Assembly: GCA_922989275.2 (NCBI GenBank)
Contig: OV277861.1
Coordinates: 94,526,993-94,590,992, forward strand
DNA: 64,000 bases
Source of the DNA: Gari tellinella
Lineage: Eukaryota; Mollusca; Bivalvia; Cardiida; Psammobiidae
Reading direction: 5' to 3'
Shown: piece after piece, positions 21,432-32,376 of the stretch
Numbering within the stretch: the first letter of the stretch is position 1
Layout: each line of letters starts with the position of its first letter
The notes under the pieces: model-generated
Databases searched by the model: none
Seen by the model: only the letters and a program-made list of their open reading frames with translations
Told to the model about the DNA's origin: nothing
Made by a program: the position numbers and the translations under genes

Positions 21432-21655
21432 TAAACCATTTAGCCATAGCCTGTTTCTAGTTTTGAAGACAGGTGTTCATTTAAAACATGCTGAAAGTAA
21501 AGCAGAATATGCCTTGCTTTAAGCTACCATCTGCTAGGATATAGAAAGTATTTTTTATGGTGCATTATGTTGTGATTGTATAAAGTGGAACTATTTTCTT
21601 TGGTGAAGGAATAAATTAATGATGTAAAAGGCATATTATTTATGGAGTACTGGGT
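21432..21655. mobile_element. Family A element lacking one hairpin arm
   Basis: TTAAACCATTTAGCCATAGC to TATGGAGTACTGGGTT. The left arm GCAGAATATGCC jumps directly to TTGCTTTAAGCTACC, again removing one arm of the hairpin. Confidence 0.65.
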
Positions 21656-21935
21656 TGCTAGATCAGTGTTTGACCCTGTAGCAAGAATAAGGTACCAGTG
21701 ACAAATAAAACCATAGAAAAACAAAATACCTTAAAAATATTTATTATATACCTATCGATGATTTATAGAGATTTCTCAGTTAGATAAATTTGATATCGTC
21801 ACTGTTGATATCATCACTACATGTAGTGATGATATCACTTTTTGTGACGTCACGTCATAGTTAGTTTAGTGGCGTCGCGGTAATCAATTTTGTGTGTTTT
21901 TTCTGTAAAAACATCATTAAAATATATATAATAAA

Positions 21936-22097
21936 TAGAATAATCAATTCCTTTGAATAGATATGAAAAATATATCACTCGAATGGGTTGTTATCTGGTT
22001 AAAAAACTCGTCCTGCGGACTCGTTTTTTAACCAGATAACAACCCATTCTAGTGATATAGTTTTCATATCAATCCAAAGAAATTGATTATCCTCTAT
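21936..22097. repeat. Long foldback with CpG-containing loop
   Basis: About 72-base arms meet around TCGTCCTGCGGACTC (22008-22022). The arms contain AATGGGTTGTTATCTGGTTA. The 21780-21900 flank holds a second palindrome (ATATCATCACTACATGTAGT) and TGTGACGTCACGTCA. Confidence 0.85.
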
Positions 22098-22115
22098 ATA
22101 TTCATTTAACTAGTA

Positions 22116-22365
22116 TACAGTAGAGAATCTGTTATTCTTTCCCGTTTAAATGCAAACGTACGCAAACGCAAAGCGCTAAAACGTAGAAAAGAACAACTTT
22201 TGGACAATTCTGATATTTCATGTTTATCTTGGTGGCAAACAGTTTGGAGCCTGATCAGACGCCGGGTTACCTGGCGTCTGATCTGGCTCCAAACTGTTTG
22301 CACTGCAAATAATAGTTTTAGCGTAAACGCGTTTATTGGGAAAGAATAACAGATTCTCCACTGTA
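22116..22365. mobile_element. Family I element
   Basis: TACAGTAGAGAATCTGTTAT to its inverted partner ending CTCCACTGTA, 250 bases. The H3-type hairpin at about 22234-22302 is centred on GACGCCGGGTTACCTGGCGTC. It starts about 19 bases after the preceding foldback. Confidence 0.9.
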
Positions 22366-22817
22366 GCTATAGTCTACTTACAACTTTGTGGAATAGATAA
22401 GGCAAAGATTGTTTCACTCTGTGAGGGAGAAGGGTTACTGGAGCAATGCCAAACTATGTTTTAGGAGTTGGTCATCACCAAAAAAACCAATTCAAAGGAA
22501 TGTTTTACAACAAAGGCCCTGGACTGGGTGTTAATTAAGTTATGATGGCAATGACATTTTCCTAATGACCAATTAATCTAGAAGGGGAAGGTCAACTTTG
22601 GTCAAGCAATTTGTTCAGAACAGGTCAGAACTGATGTCAAAAGCCCTTTTCCCCTCCATTTCTCATTTGGTAGTAATTAAGCCAATGCTTTTTTGTTTCA
22701 TTTCAGAATGTTTTCCAATATCTTACCATCTAGATTGAAGATCTGACAAGAAGACTGGGTTTATAACCTAAATTCCTTCAAAATTGAAACACAAACATTC
22801 TCCTCAAATAAGTGTCT
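22366..22817. other. Unassigned sequence
   Basis: No element ends or coding region recognised. Confidence 0.35.
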
Positions 22818-23160
22818 TTAACCCTTTATCCAATAACCTGTTTCTAGTTTAGAAGACAGGGGCCCGTTTCATAAAACTTCTTACGACAAATGTTGTCCTA
22901 AGTCAAAACTTTAAAATACATTCAATATCTGATTTCTCTATCGAATCCTGTCTTGTGACACCTTTTTGGAATCGTCTTTTCAAGACGATTCCAAAAAGAT
23001 GTCACAAGACAGGATTAGATGGAGAAATAAATACTTAAATTATTGAGAGTTTTATAATCTGACTTACGACAACATTTGTCGTACGAAGTTTTATGAAACG
23101 GGCCCCAGGTGTCTTCTTAAAGCAGGTTGAAAGTAATGCAGAATGCGCCTTCATAATTTC
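22818..23160. mobile_element. Family A left half carrying a nested G element
   Basis: TTAACCCTTTATCCAATAAC with TTTCTAGTTTAGAAGACAG, then the G element. It resumes at 23106 with CAGGTGTCTTCTTAAAGCAG and the left hairpin arm up to GAATGCGCCTT. The right half is replaced by the heat-shock-like repeat at 23160-23395. Confidence 0.75.
22860..23105. mobile_element. Family G element with CAG target duplication
   Basis: 246 bases, GGGCCCGTTTCATAAAACTT and inverted copy. Central hairpin GGAATCGTCTTTTCAAGACG. CAG at 22857-22859 is repeated at 23106-23108. The uninterrupted target reads AGAAGACAGGTGTCTTCT, nearly palindromic around the CAG. Confidence 0.9.
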
Positions 23161-23395
23161 TTGAAAATTCATGAACAGTTCTAGAAGTGGCCATTTAACG
23201 TTCAAGAATATTCTGCAAACATTCAAGAAATTTGATGGTTTTAGAACTATTGTTCTAGAATTTCAAAAGTTCTTGAACTCCTTTTGAAGAATGTGTACAG
23301 TACTTCTTGAAGCTCAGAAGTTACTATAAGAACAACTGTAGAAGCTGCCATTCAACGTTCATGAATGTTCTAATATTCTTGAACACTTTTCACAG
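23160..23395. promoter_or_regulatory. Cluster of heat-shock-element-like sequences
   Basis: Three exact three-unit sites of the nGAAn type occur: GAAAATTCATGAA (23163-23175), TTCAAGAATATTC (23201-23213) and TTCATGAATGTTC (23358-23370). Several partial sites (TTCTAGAA, TTCTTGAA) lie between. The segment is a degenerate direct repeat of about 157 bases (GCCATTTAACGTTCAAGAA versus GCCATTCAACGTTCATGAA). No gene is visible beside it. It may be a repeat with accidental HSE content or a real HSF-binding sequence. Confidence 0.5.
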
Positions 23396-23705
23396 GGTCT
23401 TGTTTTGCTTTAACCGTTTGTTGCAGCAAGAAGAAAACACATTTGAGGAAGGCTAAAACTTAAATTGCTCAGAGCTGTAACCACATTTTTTAGAGTAATT
23501 AAATATCTTACTCAATATAGGTCTTATAAACACATTTATAGCAGTGACAGGAAAACAACTTGAAAAATCACATCCAGTTTATATTCAACTGTACAGAGCA
23601 TAATAACACCAAGTTTATATTCAACTATACAGAGCATAATGATCAGCGCAAAAATCTAAAACTGATCGGTCATCATTAACACTGACAGTATCAAGACCCA
23701 GTATA

Positions 23706-24079
23706 TACAGCATTCCCTCTCAACAATGACATCCCATGGGAGACACATATTCTGCGTGTTGTTCGGAGGGAGTCCTTATAGAAAGGGACAATTACAAATT
23801 GTCTTACATGTGCAAACAGCTTGAATCCAGATCAGACGCCGTGTAACACGGCGTCTGATCAGGATTCAAGCTGTTTCTCACTGGTCAATATATGTATTCT
23901 ATCAAAATTTCCACTAATATGTAACTGTGAGAGAAAACAGCAGACGACAATTTTAAGCAGACCATATTGCAGCAGTAAAAGACTTAGATTTAGTTATCCC
24001 GTTAAGGGAATTATGGCGAGTGTCGTTGTAAGGAGGAAGTCGCTGTTGGGAGGGCTGTTGTAGAGAGGGAGCGCTGTAC
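23706..24079. mobile_element. Family H inverted-repeat element
   Basis: Left TACAGCATTCCCTCTCAACA, right TGTAGAGAGGGAGCGCTGTA. Perfect H3-type hairpin at about 23814-23875, centred on GCCGTGTAACACGGC. Right side has CAGCAGACGACAATTTTAAG. Both strands have short open frames of no recognisable function. Confidence 0.8.
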
Positions 24080-24080
24080 A

Positions 24081-24230
24081 TCCTTTCCAAACAGTGTAGA
24101 CTCAGATCAGAGGACTCCTGAAGGTGCCCTATGATTCGGGTCTGCACTCTTTGTCATACTTTTAAATATTTTTACGGACAAATCGTCCATGTTAAATGGT
24201 AAACGGGAAAACTTGGGATTTAAGGGTTAA
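24081..24230. mobile_element. Family B-like fragment
   Basis: H2 hairpin (AACAGTGTAGACTCAGATCA ... GGTCTGCACTCTTTGTCA), with imperfect centre GGACTCCTGAAGGTGCCC, and a right end TTTAAGGGTTAA. Left terminus missing. Confidence 0.5.
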
Positions 24231-24892
24231 AACAGAACCCCACATTAGGACAAGAATGCAATTAATATTGAACAAAAATTCTGCTATAAAAAATACCAAG
24301 GGAATCGTAGACACATGCCATTCCTGTGGCAACATCAAATAAGTGCCTCATGATAGTGTTACAACGAATTTTATCATGAGAAGACATCATTTTCCTGCTA
24401 ATTGCCCTGCGGTTCCCAATGAAACAAGCAGGCCTCCAATTGATAGCAATGTTTGTTTTTCCTATGATACTAATCTAGAATTCGGTTCCAGCATTCTACA
24501 TCCTTTTCAGAACTGTTTGAGAACACATTAATATCTGCAAAATCTCAGTAAGATCTCCAATACTTTTAGCATCTAATCAGGATTCAAACTATTTAAATTC
24601 AATTTGGGCCTTTTATGTAGATTCCTCGTAGATTGATGAGAATTTTAGAACTTATTCTGGCATCGATTTTGCAGTATATGAGTCTTACAGTCATAGAAAG
24701 GATTATTAATTGAAAGTGGTGTGAGTTATTTTGGACTGGTTCTTCTGATAATGATTTGTTTTGATAACTTGGGTAAGTTTACCCTTTAAATGCTGTAGAA
24801 GTACCATCTGCTTAATGTGTTGACTGTTTTGATTCTTAAATGACTCTTATTTTCTTTAGTGAATGCTTATTTATGACTTGAGAGACAAGTAG
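24231..24892. other. Unassigned sequence
   Basis: No recognised element. A 62-codon frame at 24343-24531 has no recognised family. Confidence 0.35.
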
Positions 24893-24950
24893 TTTGAATA
24901 CTGATCAGACATTGCATTCTTCAGTGTCTGATCTGGTTCCAAACTGTTCA
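24893..24950. repeat. H3-type hairpin, diverged
   Basis: GTTTGAATACTGATCAGACA pairs with TGTCTGATCTGGTTCCAAAC around TTGCATTCTTCAG. Termini not found. Confidence 0.55.
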
Positions 24951-25532
24951 TAACTGTCAGGGCAGCTTGTTTACTTGCATTATAAAGATTAACCTTTGGT
25001 AATCTGCTTGTGGCCCATGGAAGTTTTATCTTTATGAAATGAGTTTCGATCATGATCATCTAGCAAGTTCCATCCATTAAATAATGAACTCGCACCATAC
25101 CAGCCCCATAATATTATGTACATGTATTCCAAATATACTCAAAGATGCTAGTCACATTGTAATCATTCAGAGACAATCAGATAAATAGAACAATAACGCT
25201 ATTTTAATATTTTCTACCATGGATAAGGGTGTCGAGGGAGGAAAAGGAGAAATTGTTTTGACTTGGTTAATAGTTCAAAAGAAAGGCGGAATACACTATC
25301 TGTCCAGATCATGTATCAACAAATTTTCCCAGTGGGAAATTGCCCAAATATCTGTCCCGTCAAAAAATGAAAACAAACATTAGCAAGAGTGAGTTGTTAG
25401 ATCTCAGAGTGCTGATATTCCAATATTTGACAAGGAAGTTAACAGACAATACAAACAATAAGTCACAGCCGTTATCACAAAGCATATCTTCATTAACTTT
25501 GCCTCGTTGGTTCTGATTATTTATTGGACTTA

Positions 25533-25751
25533 TTAACTCCTTGCATGCTAGCTGTGGATATACATGTCTGCCACAGTGAATACCTTTGCAAACAGTTTAG
25601 ATCCAGATGAGACGCCGCGTCTCATCAGGATCTAAACTGTTTGACACTCTGACCCTGTTTTGGAAAAAAAGTTAGAATTTTTTTTTTTAGTAACATCAGC
25701 AGACGACAATTATTGCAGACGAAAAATATTATCCAGCATGCAAAGAATTAA
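25533..25751. mobile_element. Family D TTAA element
   Basis: TTAACTCCTTGCATGCTAGC to CCAGCATGCAAAGAATTAA. Compact H3-type hairpin at about 25586-25642 centred on GAGACGCCGCGTCTC. TTAA is present at both ends, and another D-like left end (CTCTTTGAATGCTGAG) follows immediately. Confidence 0.8.
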
Positions 25752-25796
25752 CTCTTTGAATGCTGAGTATATATTTTTGGTCTCTGCAACAATTAT

Positions 25797-25842
25797 AAAC
25801 AAGAAATATCTTTAAAAAAGATATTCAGCGGAATGAGTGGTG
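25797..25842 (+). repeat. Dispersed ACAAGAAATATCTTTAAA repeat
   Basis: ACAAGAAATATCTTTAAA followed by AAAGATATTCAGCGGAATGA and GTGGTG. The inverse copy lies at about 56943-56990 with almost the same sequence. Confidence 0.6.
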
Positions 25843-25949
25843 GAACTAATGCTATAGATGGGTGTCCAAAATTGAATGAAATTGAGGTTCTCAAAAAATT
25901 GTAATACCTTGGACTGAAAAGCAAACAAGACTGCGAGTTCAATAAACGC

Positions 25950-26386
25950 TTATGCCCCCGGTGGCATCCTTGACAATATATTCTGAATCTTTTCTAAGTC
26001 CAAATAAGGTCACGGTGAAGGTCAAACTGAGCTTGGGTATTATTGGTGAGTTGGTAATGGTCCACTGTAGTAGACAGTGTTGATGCTAGACAAAACAGTA
26101 AAATCTAGTTAACCCAGAAAGAGCCCATTTAAAATAGTCTAAGTTCAAATTAGGTCAAGGTCAAGGCCAAAATCAAGGTTGGATAATATGGGTGGATTGG
26201 TAGTGGTCCAAGCTAATAACTGTGTAAGTATCAAAGCATTGTAGTCAGTTGTATTGAAGCTAGACGAAATGGTAAAATCTACTCAACCTTGTTACGGACA
26301 GACAGACACACACACACACGGTCGGATGGACAAACGGACAGGTCGATTACTATATGCCTCCGCATCTGTCGATGCCAGGAGCATAA
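25950..26386. mobile_element. TTATGCCCCCGG-ended element, second copy
   Basis: Same organisation as 9649-10229 with about two internal units (TCCAAATAAGGTCACGGTGA; TTAGGTCAAGGTCAAGG), a (CA)n run and the ggacagg tail ending GATGCCAGGAGCATAA. Confidence 0.75.
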
Positions 26387-26910
26387 AAATAGTTTAACTT
26401 TTATTTGAAATATAGCATAATTCTGACTAAAAATATCATGTACAGAAATGCAAAACAATAATATAACCCATATCTTAACTATTGGTAGGAGATCCTCAGA
26501 TTAATCTATTTATTCTATATATCAAACTTCATTTAATACAGTTTCTTGAAACAATCTATAACTAAATAAACTACTGTTCATGCTCATACAGAATAAGATA
26601 CAGCAGTCTGCTGTAGATTCTCTAACACCACCCTCTTTTTAATAAATGATGAAACAACACAATTGTTTTTGACTCACTTGAGACTATTTATTATATTGCT
26701 ATCAATGTATGGTAAATGTGTACAAATAGTTTACAATTAAAACAAACTGGAAGTAAACAAAACACCTAGCTTCCTCTGCCTATCTTTAAAAATACCTCTG
26801 ATGTCATATCTTAAAATAGAAGCATGATGTCATTAGCACAGTAGTAAACAGTCTGCAACAGTCTGTGTCTCTTAATTCTATACTCACCATTCATATCTGG
26901 TAAAACTACT
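26387..26910. other. Unassigned AT-rich sequence
   Basis: No recognised element or coding region. Confidence 0.35.
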
Positions 26911-27101
26911 CAGAGCTCCAGACAATGGGGATATTTCAAAAACTAAAATACTTGTTTGTGCTTAAAACCCTATGATGTCACCACTCATTAGAATTGTCTC
27001 CAGAGACGAGTCTAATGAGTAGTAACACCATTGGATTTGGTGCTGAAATAAGTGAGAAAGTGTTGGATTTGTTCAGTTACTCCCTCTTATCTGGAGCACT
27101 G
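26911..27101. mobile_element. Family F element
   Basis: CAGAGCTCCAGACAATGGGG to TTATCTGGAGCACTG with family hairpin (ATTGTCTCCAGAGACGA). CTACT precedes it and GCTACT follows, suggesting a short target duplication. Confidence 0.75.
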
Positions 27102-27367
27102 GCTACTATCCAATCAGATAATTCAGTTTGCAACAGGTGCTCTTAAACCTAATTTTCTGATCAAATATGATTAGTTGACAATGTAGGTCGAAATAGATAC
27201 CATGCAGCTCCGCTGAAAAACAGAAATTTATTTTCAAAAAGGGTCAGAGTGTCAACAATATAAACAGTTTGAATCCTAATGAGACAACACGGCCTCATGA
27301 ACAATGCATTTAAGTTTATACTATGAGGATTGTGTTCTGTTTCTGCAATGAAAAATAGCACCAAATC

Positions 27368-27498
27368 TTACAGTGCTACTAATTATTAGAATCACATCTA
27401 AGAGACGATTCCTATGAGTAATGACACCATAGGAATTAATGTAAAGATAAAGATTTTATTTTTCGAAATACCCCCCCCCCCCTTTTCTGAGGCTCTAG
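27368..27498. mobile_element. Family F element, left end truncated
   Basis: Contains GTGCTACTAATTATTAGAAT, AGAGACGATTCCTATGAGTA and TAAAGATTTTATTTTTCGAA, then a 14-base C run and TTTTCTGAGGCTCTAG. Confidence 0.6.
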
Positions 27499-27818
27499 TG
27501 TTGGCCAATCCATTAGAGAATCATGTGACCTGATGGTCAATCGATTCCTGATGGCCACCATACTTGACCTTGCCATGATCACCTAAGCTACATGAAATAC
27601 TAGCCACTGCCAATATTGACACCCAATCAAAGTCTATGATCTCCGCTAATTGATATTTATGGTGACAAATACAGGAAGAAACACCTAACTAATTGACAAA
27701 ATGACAAACAATCTAGTCTGTGACACCCTGCAACTGGATCAATGGGTATTTTCCACTATTTTAATAGTAACCCTTTACTTTGTACAAATCATAGTAGTGT
27801 CACTTCAGACTAGGTGAT

Positions 27819-27893
27819 GCTTGATAGCAGGTTGAAAGTAAAGCAGAAAGCTCCTGTAGGAGCTTTCTGCTTTACTTTCAGCCTGCTTTAAGC
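27819..27893. repeat. H1-type hairpin (CAGAAAGCTCC variant)
   Basis: Perfect arms around GCTCCTGTAGGAGC. Arms start GCTTGATAGCAGGTTGAAAG. Termini of the host element not identified. Confidence 0.8.
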
Positions 27894-28147
27894 ATTAGTT
27901 TTCTTTAACACCGCCAGATAGACAAGGAGTTTTAAAGGGGCACATACCATACAATGTTATGAACAATTAGGCAAAGGGACAATAATGTACTTTACTTGAG
28001 GAAAGGGCTAATATTGACATGCCTACAAGTGACTGTGAACAACCACTTATGCCTAAACCTATTCCCCAACAGATTGGTTTCCACATTCAAGACACTTAGT
28101 TACAGGCTGAATGTTACCGGTCTAAGGCAGAAATCCCTTATAAAACA

Positions 28148-28264
28148 TTAACCTTGTAAATACCTCTTTTTACGCCTTGAGTGTATTCCTTCAGTGAAGA
28201 ATAGTTCTTCTTTTTATAGACATGAATATGTACTGTAAGCATTTAAAACCTTTTCTCTACAGAA
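28148..28264. mobile_element. Family A element, left fragment
   Basis: ATTAACCTTGTAAATACCTC, TTCCTTCAGTGAAGAATAGT and ATGAATATGTACTGTAAGC, ending before the hairpin. Confidence 0.5.
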
Positions 28265-28343
28265 GAGCATCGGAACTGAGATTTTTACTTGTTCTTCGAT
28301 CTACATTATAAGTGAGGAACCTTTATTCATCATTGGTTTCAGC

Positions 28344-28555
28344 TTAACCCTTAGCCCGCCAAATAAATTGTCGTCTGCTATATTTCTTGTCTGCTTCAAG
28401 TTTCAAAGTGCTTCAAAGTTGCTCAAAATTGCTGCAAATGTTGTCCGGGTGTCAAACAGCTTGGATCTGGATGAGACGCCAAGTTACTCGGCGTCTCATC
28501 CAGATCCAAGCTGTTTGCATATGGAGATAGTCGTGACTGGCAGGCTAAGGGTTAA
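28344..28555. mobile_element. Family E TTAA element
   Basis: TTAACCCTTAGCCCGCC to GGCAGGCTAAGGGTTAA. Perfect H3-type hairpin at about 28455-28518 (AACAGCTTGGATCTGGATGA arms, centre GCCAAGTTACTCGGC). Contains TTGTCGTCTGC on the left like families D and H. The open frame across it is not a gene. Confidence 0.9.
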
Positions 28556-28584
28556 TGCAGTGGTTTCTTTCACCACTTTGGGAA

Positions 28585-28762
28585 TGAGTTGGTACCCTTT
28601 CAATTGGGAAAAATATGCCCTAAAACGGTGCAAAATACTTGATTTTGGGAAAAAAATTAGTCATAAAAGGCTCATTTTGGGAAAAAATTGTATGGAGAAA
28701 TGCTCATTTTGGGAAAAAAGCCCTCATTTTCAATTGGGAACGGGCCCCCAAAAAACCCACTG
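28585..28762. repeat. Repeat with reiterated CATTTTGGGAAAAAA
   Basis: CAATTGGGAAAAATATG at the start and TTTCAATTGGGAACGGG at the end flank three spaced copies of TTTTGGGAAAAAA. Not an inverted-repeat element of the other families. Confidence 0.6.
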
Positions 28763-29248
28763 TAATGCAAGATTAAAGTCAAGCTAAAAATGCCTGCAGG
28801 AATTAAACTGCAAATTTTCCCATTCAAAATTGTAGAGTCATGTTTTTGAGTGGCCCCTTAACACAAATTTGAATGTATATAAGGCATTGTAATAATAATA
28901 ATAGAGAATCCAGGGTTTACTAATAACCCTGTAGGTCAAAGAACACCTCTGATCATGTTTCACAGTGTCAATAAACACTAATGAAGCAAAACTCAAAACC
29001 ATTGATGATTATCAATAACTATGAATAATTCAGTTACAAAGTGACTGATGAAACAGAACCTTTTAATCCCTTGTCAGCCTTAATTATACCACTAATCACT
29101 TAATCCATATCCATAACCTTCATGCATATAAAATAAATTGCAATACTTTAACACAGAATCTGAAATTTATATATTATTTTTCCACAGGGTTTTACAAAAA
29201 CTTCTGAAAATGCATGCAATCGTCGTGTATGGTATACCAAGTATCCTT
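28763..29248. other. Unassigned AT-rich sequence
   Basis: Nothing recognised. Confidence 0.35.
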
Positions 29249-29462
29249 TTAACCCTTATCCTGCGGTAATATCGTCTGCTTCGAAATTGTCGTCTGCAAA
29301 AACATCTAAATCTAGGTTCAAACATTTTTTTAGGTGAAGAAACCTTAAGATGAGTGTCAAACAGTTTGGATCCAGATCAGACGCCGCGTTACGCGGCGTT
29401 TGATCTGGATCCAAGCTGTTTGCAAAAATCATTAAAGTCGCGACCAGCAGGCAAAGGGTTAA
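29249..29462. mobile_element. Family E TTAA element
   Basis: TTAACCCTTATCCTGCGG to GCAGGCAAAGGGTTAA. Near-perfect H3-type hairpin at about 29359-29423 (CAAACAGTTTGGATCCAGAT, centre GCCGCGTTACGCGGC). Overlapping frames on both strands reflect the palindrome. Confidence 0.9.
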
Positions 29463-29492
29463 AGTACTATCACTTTGAAGACAGGTTCCATA

Positions 29493-29512
29493 TTCTTCTT
29501 CTTCTTCTTCCC
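29493..29512. repeat. (TTC)n microsatellite
   Basis: TTCTTCTTCTTCTTCTTC, adjacent to an ordinary unassigned stretch up to 29790. Confidence 0.8.
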
Positions 29513-29789
29513 ACTGTTGTGCAGAGCCGCAATCTGCAGGTAGACTCATAAACAAGGTGTTGTTTTGTTGTCATAAAGCTCTTTCAAAGAACAACCAAGT
29601 TTACAGCAAACTTTCACAAATTATAGAATTTCTACAGTATATTTGTTATCTGTTTTTCCAACCTTAGTGTTTGATACTTTAACTATTGTTAATAAACGTC
29701 CAAATTGAAATAGCCAACAACTTGGTAAAATGGTTGTTGATTGGATGTTTTGTTACATACCATTGTGTAGATATTTACCAAAATCTATG

Positions 29790-29967
29790 TAGATACACTT
29801 TTAATGCATTTAATTTATTCCAACACTAAAAACAATAGTTCCATTTAATACAGTCATGAATGTGTGAAATCAGAAATATTTCCTACAAGTTTCCTTAAAG
29901 TCTACTTAAAGCAGGTTGAAAGTAAAGCAGAATGTTTTACTTTCAACCTGCTTTAAGTGGACACCGG
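29790..29967. mobile_element. Family A element, left part, abutting the LINE
   Basis: TTAATTTATTCCAACACTAA, AACAATAGTTCCATTTAATA, then a shortened H1 hairpin (GCAGAATGTTTTAC centre region, about 29906-29956) and AGTGGACACC. The LINE sequence starts immediately after, and no right half is found. Confidence 0.65.
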
Positions 29968-31129
29968 TGACCTTAACAGTAGAACAGGTGTAAAACATGA
30001 CTTTATTATTTGTGATAAAAATGTTGATTTTATTGATTATTCTGACTATGTTCCGGATGAATACTGTAGTCGGGCCTCTCTTGATAAAAAGTGTAAAAAT
30101 TTTGGCACAAAATTATTAGATCTCTGTAAATCTACAAAGATGAGAGTTGTTAATGGCAGACTGGGCTATGACTACGGTATTGGATCCTTTACATATGTAT
30201 CCCATAACGGGGCCTCAGTAGTAGATTATTTACTATCACAGGAATGTGACTTCTCGTGCATATCGAGCTTTCAGGTAGACCCATTGACAGAGTGGAGTGA
30301 CCATACACCTGTCCGTTTTTCCCTTAGTTGTAATTATAAAGCTGATGTAGTAAACGAACATTGTGAAACACGGTATAAGTGGAATGACAACCTTAAATCT
30401 GCTTTTAGATCTAGTCTGATATCAACTTTACCTGTTTTAAATAACTTGATATTAAACTTGAATTCACATGATTCAGACTCGATAAATGAAACAGTTGTTG
30501 AGTTTTCCAACATTTTAAAGGACACCGCTGACCCGTTATTTGCCCATAGCTCATTTCATGCGGAACAGTGTTCGTTTACCGACACGTCTTTGTTAAACGA
30601 TGCAGAGTGGTTCGATAATGATTGTCGATACGCTAAACAATGCTATTTGGAGGCACTGCGAGTTTTTAATCAGTTTAAAAGTGATACAAGTAGGAAATAT
30701 TTATGTGAATGTAAAACACGTTATAAGCGTCTAGTAAAGAAAAAGAAAAGAAATTATAAGTTAAAGCAAATCGAACAACTAGAAAGGTTAAAATATTGTA
30801 AGCCGAAGGCATTTTGGAAACAGTTTAAAAAAAAGAATTCAACAGTGGGGTCGTCTATTTCGGTTGATGATTTTTATAATTATTTTGATATTTATCAATG
30901 TAAGAATGCTGAAGCTGAAGCTTTTTGTTCCAGTTTTGATTTTAATTCTGTTCAATTTGATGAGGAACTTGACTATCCAGTTACGCATGACGAAGTTTTG
31001 AAGGCAGTGAAAAAGTTAAAATCTAATAAAGCCTATGGAATGGATTGTCTTTTGAATGAATATTTTATTGCAGGCGTAGATATTTTATCTCCTTATATAA
31101 TTTATGTGACATATTCAATGCTATATTAG
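29957..31129 (+). pseudogene. LINE endonuclease/linker/RT N-terminus, 5'-truncated
   Basis: The open frame starts at a GTG in the neighbouring element, so its first residues are not native. Residues 4-11 (GDLNSRTG) match the conserved APE endonuclease Asp/Asn motif. SVVDY at 87-91 and SDH at 114-116 are the late catalytic motifs. Residues about 215-285 are Lys/Arg-rich. Residues about 330-375 (KAVKKLKSNKAYGMD) are the start of the RT fingers. The frame ends at a stop after a one-base shift, and homologous coding resumes in the next frame at about 31111. The N-terminal half of the endonuclease is absent. Confidence 0.85.
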
Positions 31130-32205
31130 ATTCGGGTTGTTTTCCTGAACAGTGGCGAGAAGGTATAGTGATTCCTTTGTATAAAAAGGGGGATAAAAAT
31201 GACTGTAATAATTATCGGGAAATCACGCTTCTTAGCTGTATGTCTAAGTTATTTACTACTAAATCTCTAAATCAGAGAATTGTAGCTTATTGTGATAAAT
31301 TTAATTCTTTATCAGATGCCCAGTTTGGTTTTAGAAAAGGGAGGTCTACAGTGGACGCTACTTTTGCATTGAATACAGTTGTGCAAAATTATCTTAATAA
31401 TAATCGAAGGTTATATGTTGCTTTTATTGACCTAAAAAAATGTTTTGATAGTATCTATAGACATGCATTATGGCTGAAATTGTTTAAAACTGGTATTCAA
31501 GGCAAAGTACTGCGTATTATTAAAAACATGTATGATGATGTTAAATCGTGTGTGAAACACTGCAATAGCTATTCAGATTATTTCTTTTATTCAGTTGGAT
31601 TAAGACAAGGGGAGGTAATTTCGCCAATCCTAGTCTCGTTATTTTTAGAAGATTTGGAGTTATTTTTACAAGAAAAACCAACTTCTGATTTGTTGATAGA
31701 CGATATTGTACTCATATTGTTATTGTTTGCAGACGATATGGTCCTGTTTGGTGAGTCTCCCTCAGCCTTACAAGAAAATCTGGATTTATTATTTACTTAT
31801 TGTCAACAATGGGGTCTCGAAGTGAATAACGCAAAAACAAAAGTCATGGTTTTTAGAAAACGAATTGCTTTGCGTGAAGATGAGAAATGGACTTACAATG
31901 GTTTGCCTATCGAAAATGTAGATACATTCAACTACCTAGGAACTGTATTAAAGTATAACGGTAACTTTGGCGCCAATAATGAGTTCATTATTGGTAAAGC
32001 TTTAAAGGCACTGTATACCTTACTTGTTAATTGTAGTAGAGTGCCTTTAAAGCCAAAAACGCTTTGTCAGTTATTTGACTCGTTTGTGGGTTCCATTTTG
32101 AATTACTCGTCGGAAATTTGGGGGTTTACCAAATCAAAAGATATTGAGAGGGTTCACCTTAAGTTTTGCAAACGCATTCTAAAAATTCCACAGGAGTCAA
32201 ATTGA
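29967..32205 (+). mobile_element. Truncated non-LTR retrotransposon (LINE), decayed
   Basis: Holds the C-terminal half of an APE-type endonuclease, a basic linker and a reverse transcriptase in the order expected for a LINE ORF2. The endonuclease N-terminus and the region after the RT thumb are missing at both ends, there is no poly-A or repeat tail, and a frame break lies near 31110. It is a dead fragment. Clade not assigned; the overall layout is APE-type LINE. Confidence 0.85.
31111..32205 (+). pseudogene. LINE reverse transcriptase, second part after frameshift
   Basis: Reading from FNAILDSG onward continues the RT of the previous frame. The first Met (31168) is internal to the domain. 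Numbered from that Met: NNYREITLLS 14-23 (the usual Gly is Glu), GFRKGRS 54-60, catalytic Asp 88 in AFIDLKKCFDS, GLRQGEVISP 144-153, FADD 187-190 and the thumb motif VNNAKTKVMVF. All catalytic aspartates are present, but the protein ends soon after the thumb, at KIPQESN, shorter than a normal LINE ORF2. Not functional as it stands. Confidence 0.85.
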
Positions 32206-32338
32206 CCATATATCAGATAAGTGAAGAGTTCATATGAAAAATCAGTAGTGTGAGGGTTAAACATTGTTGATGCGACATGCCATTACCTAGAGAGATTTCA
32301 TGTCATTGTTGATACAGCTGATTACCTTTATGTACCTC

Positions 32339-32376
32339 TTTACATCATAGTTTAATTGTTTCTAATTTGAAGACAG
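32339..32376. mobile_element. Family A left-side fragment
   Basis: CATAGTTTAATTGTTTCTAA followed by TTTGAAGACAG, a diverged match to the left segment of family A, interrupted by the LINE tail. Confidence 0.4.

Noticed and set aside
28368..28787. 139-codon open frame on the plus strand
   Set aside because: It begins inside a family E element and ends in the TTTTGGGAAAAAA repeat, so it is repeat-derived.
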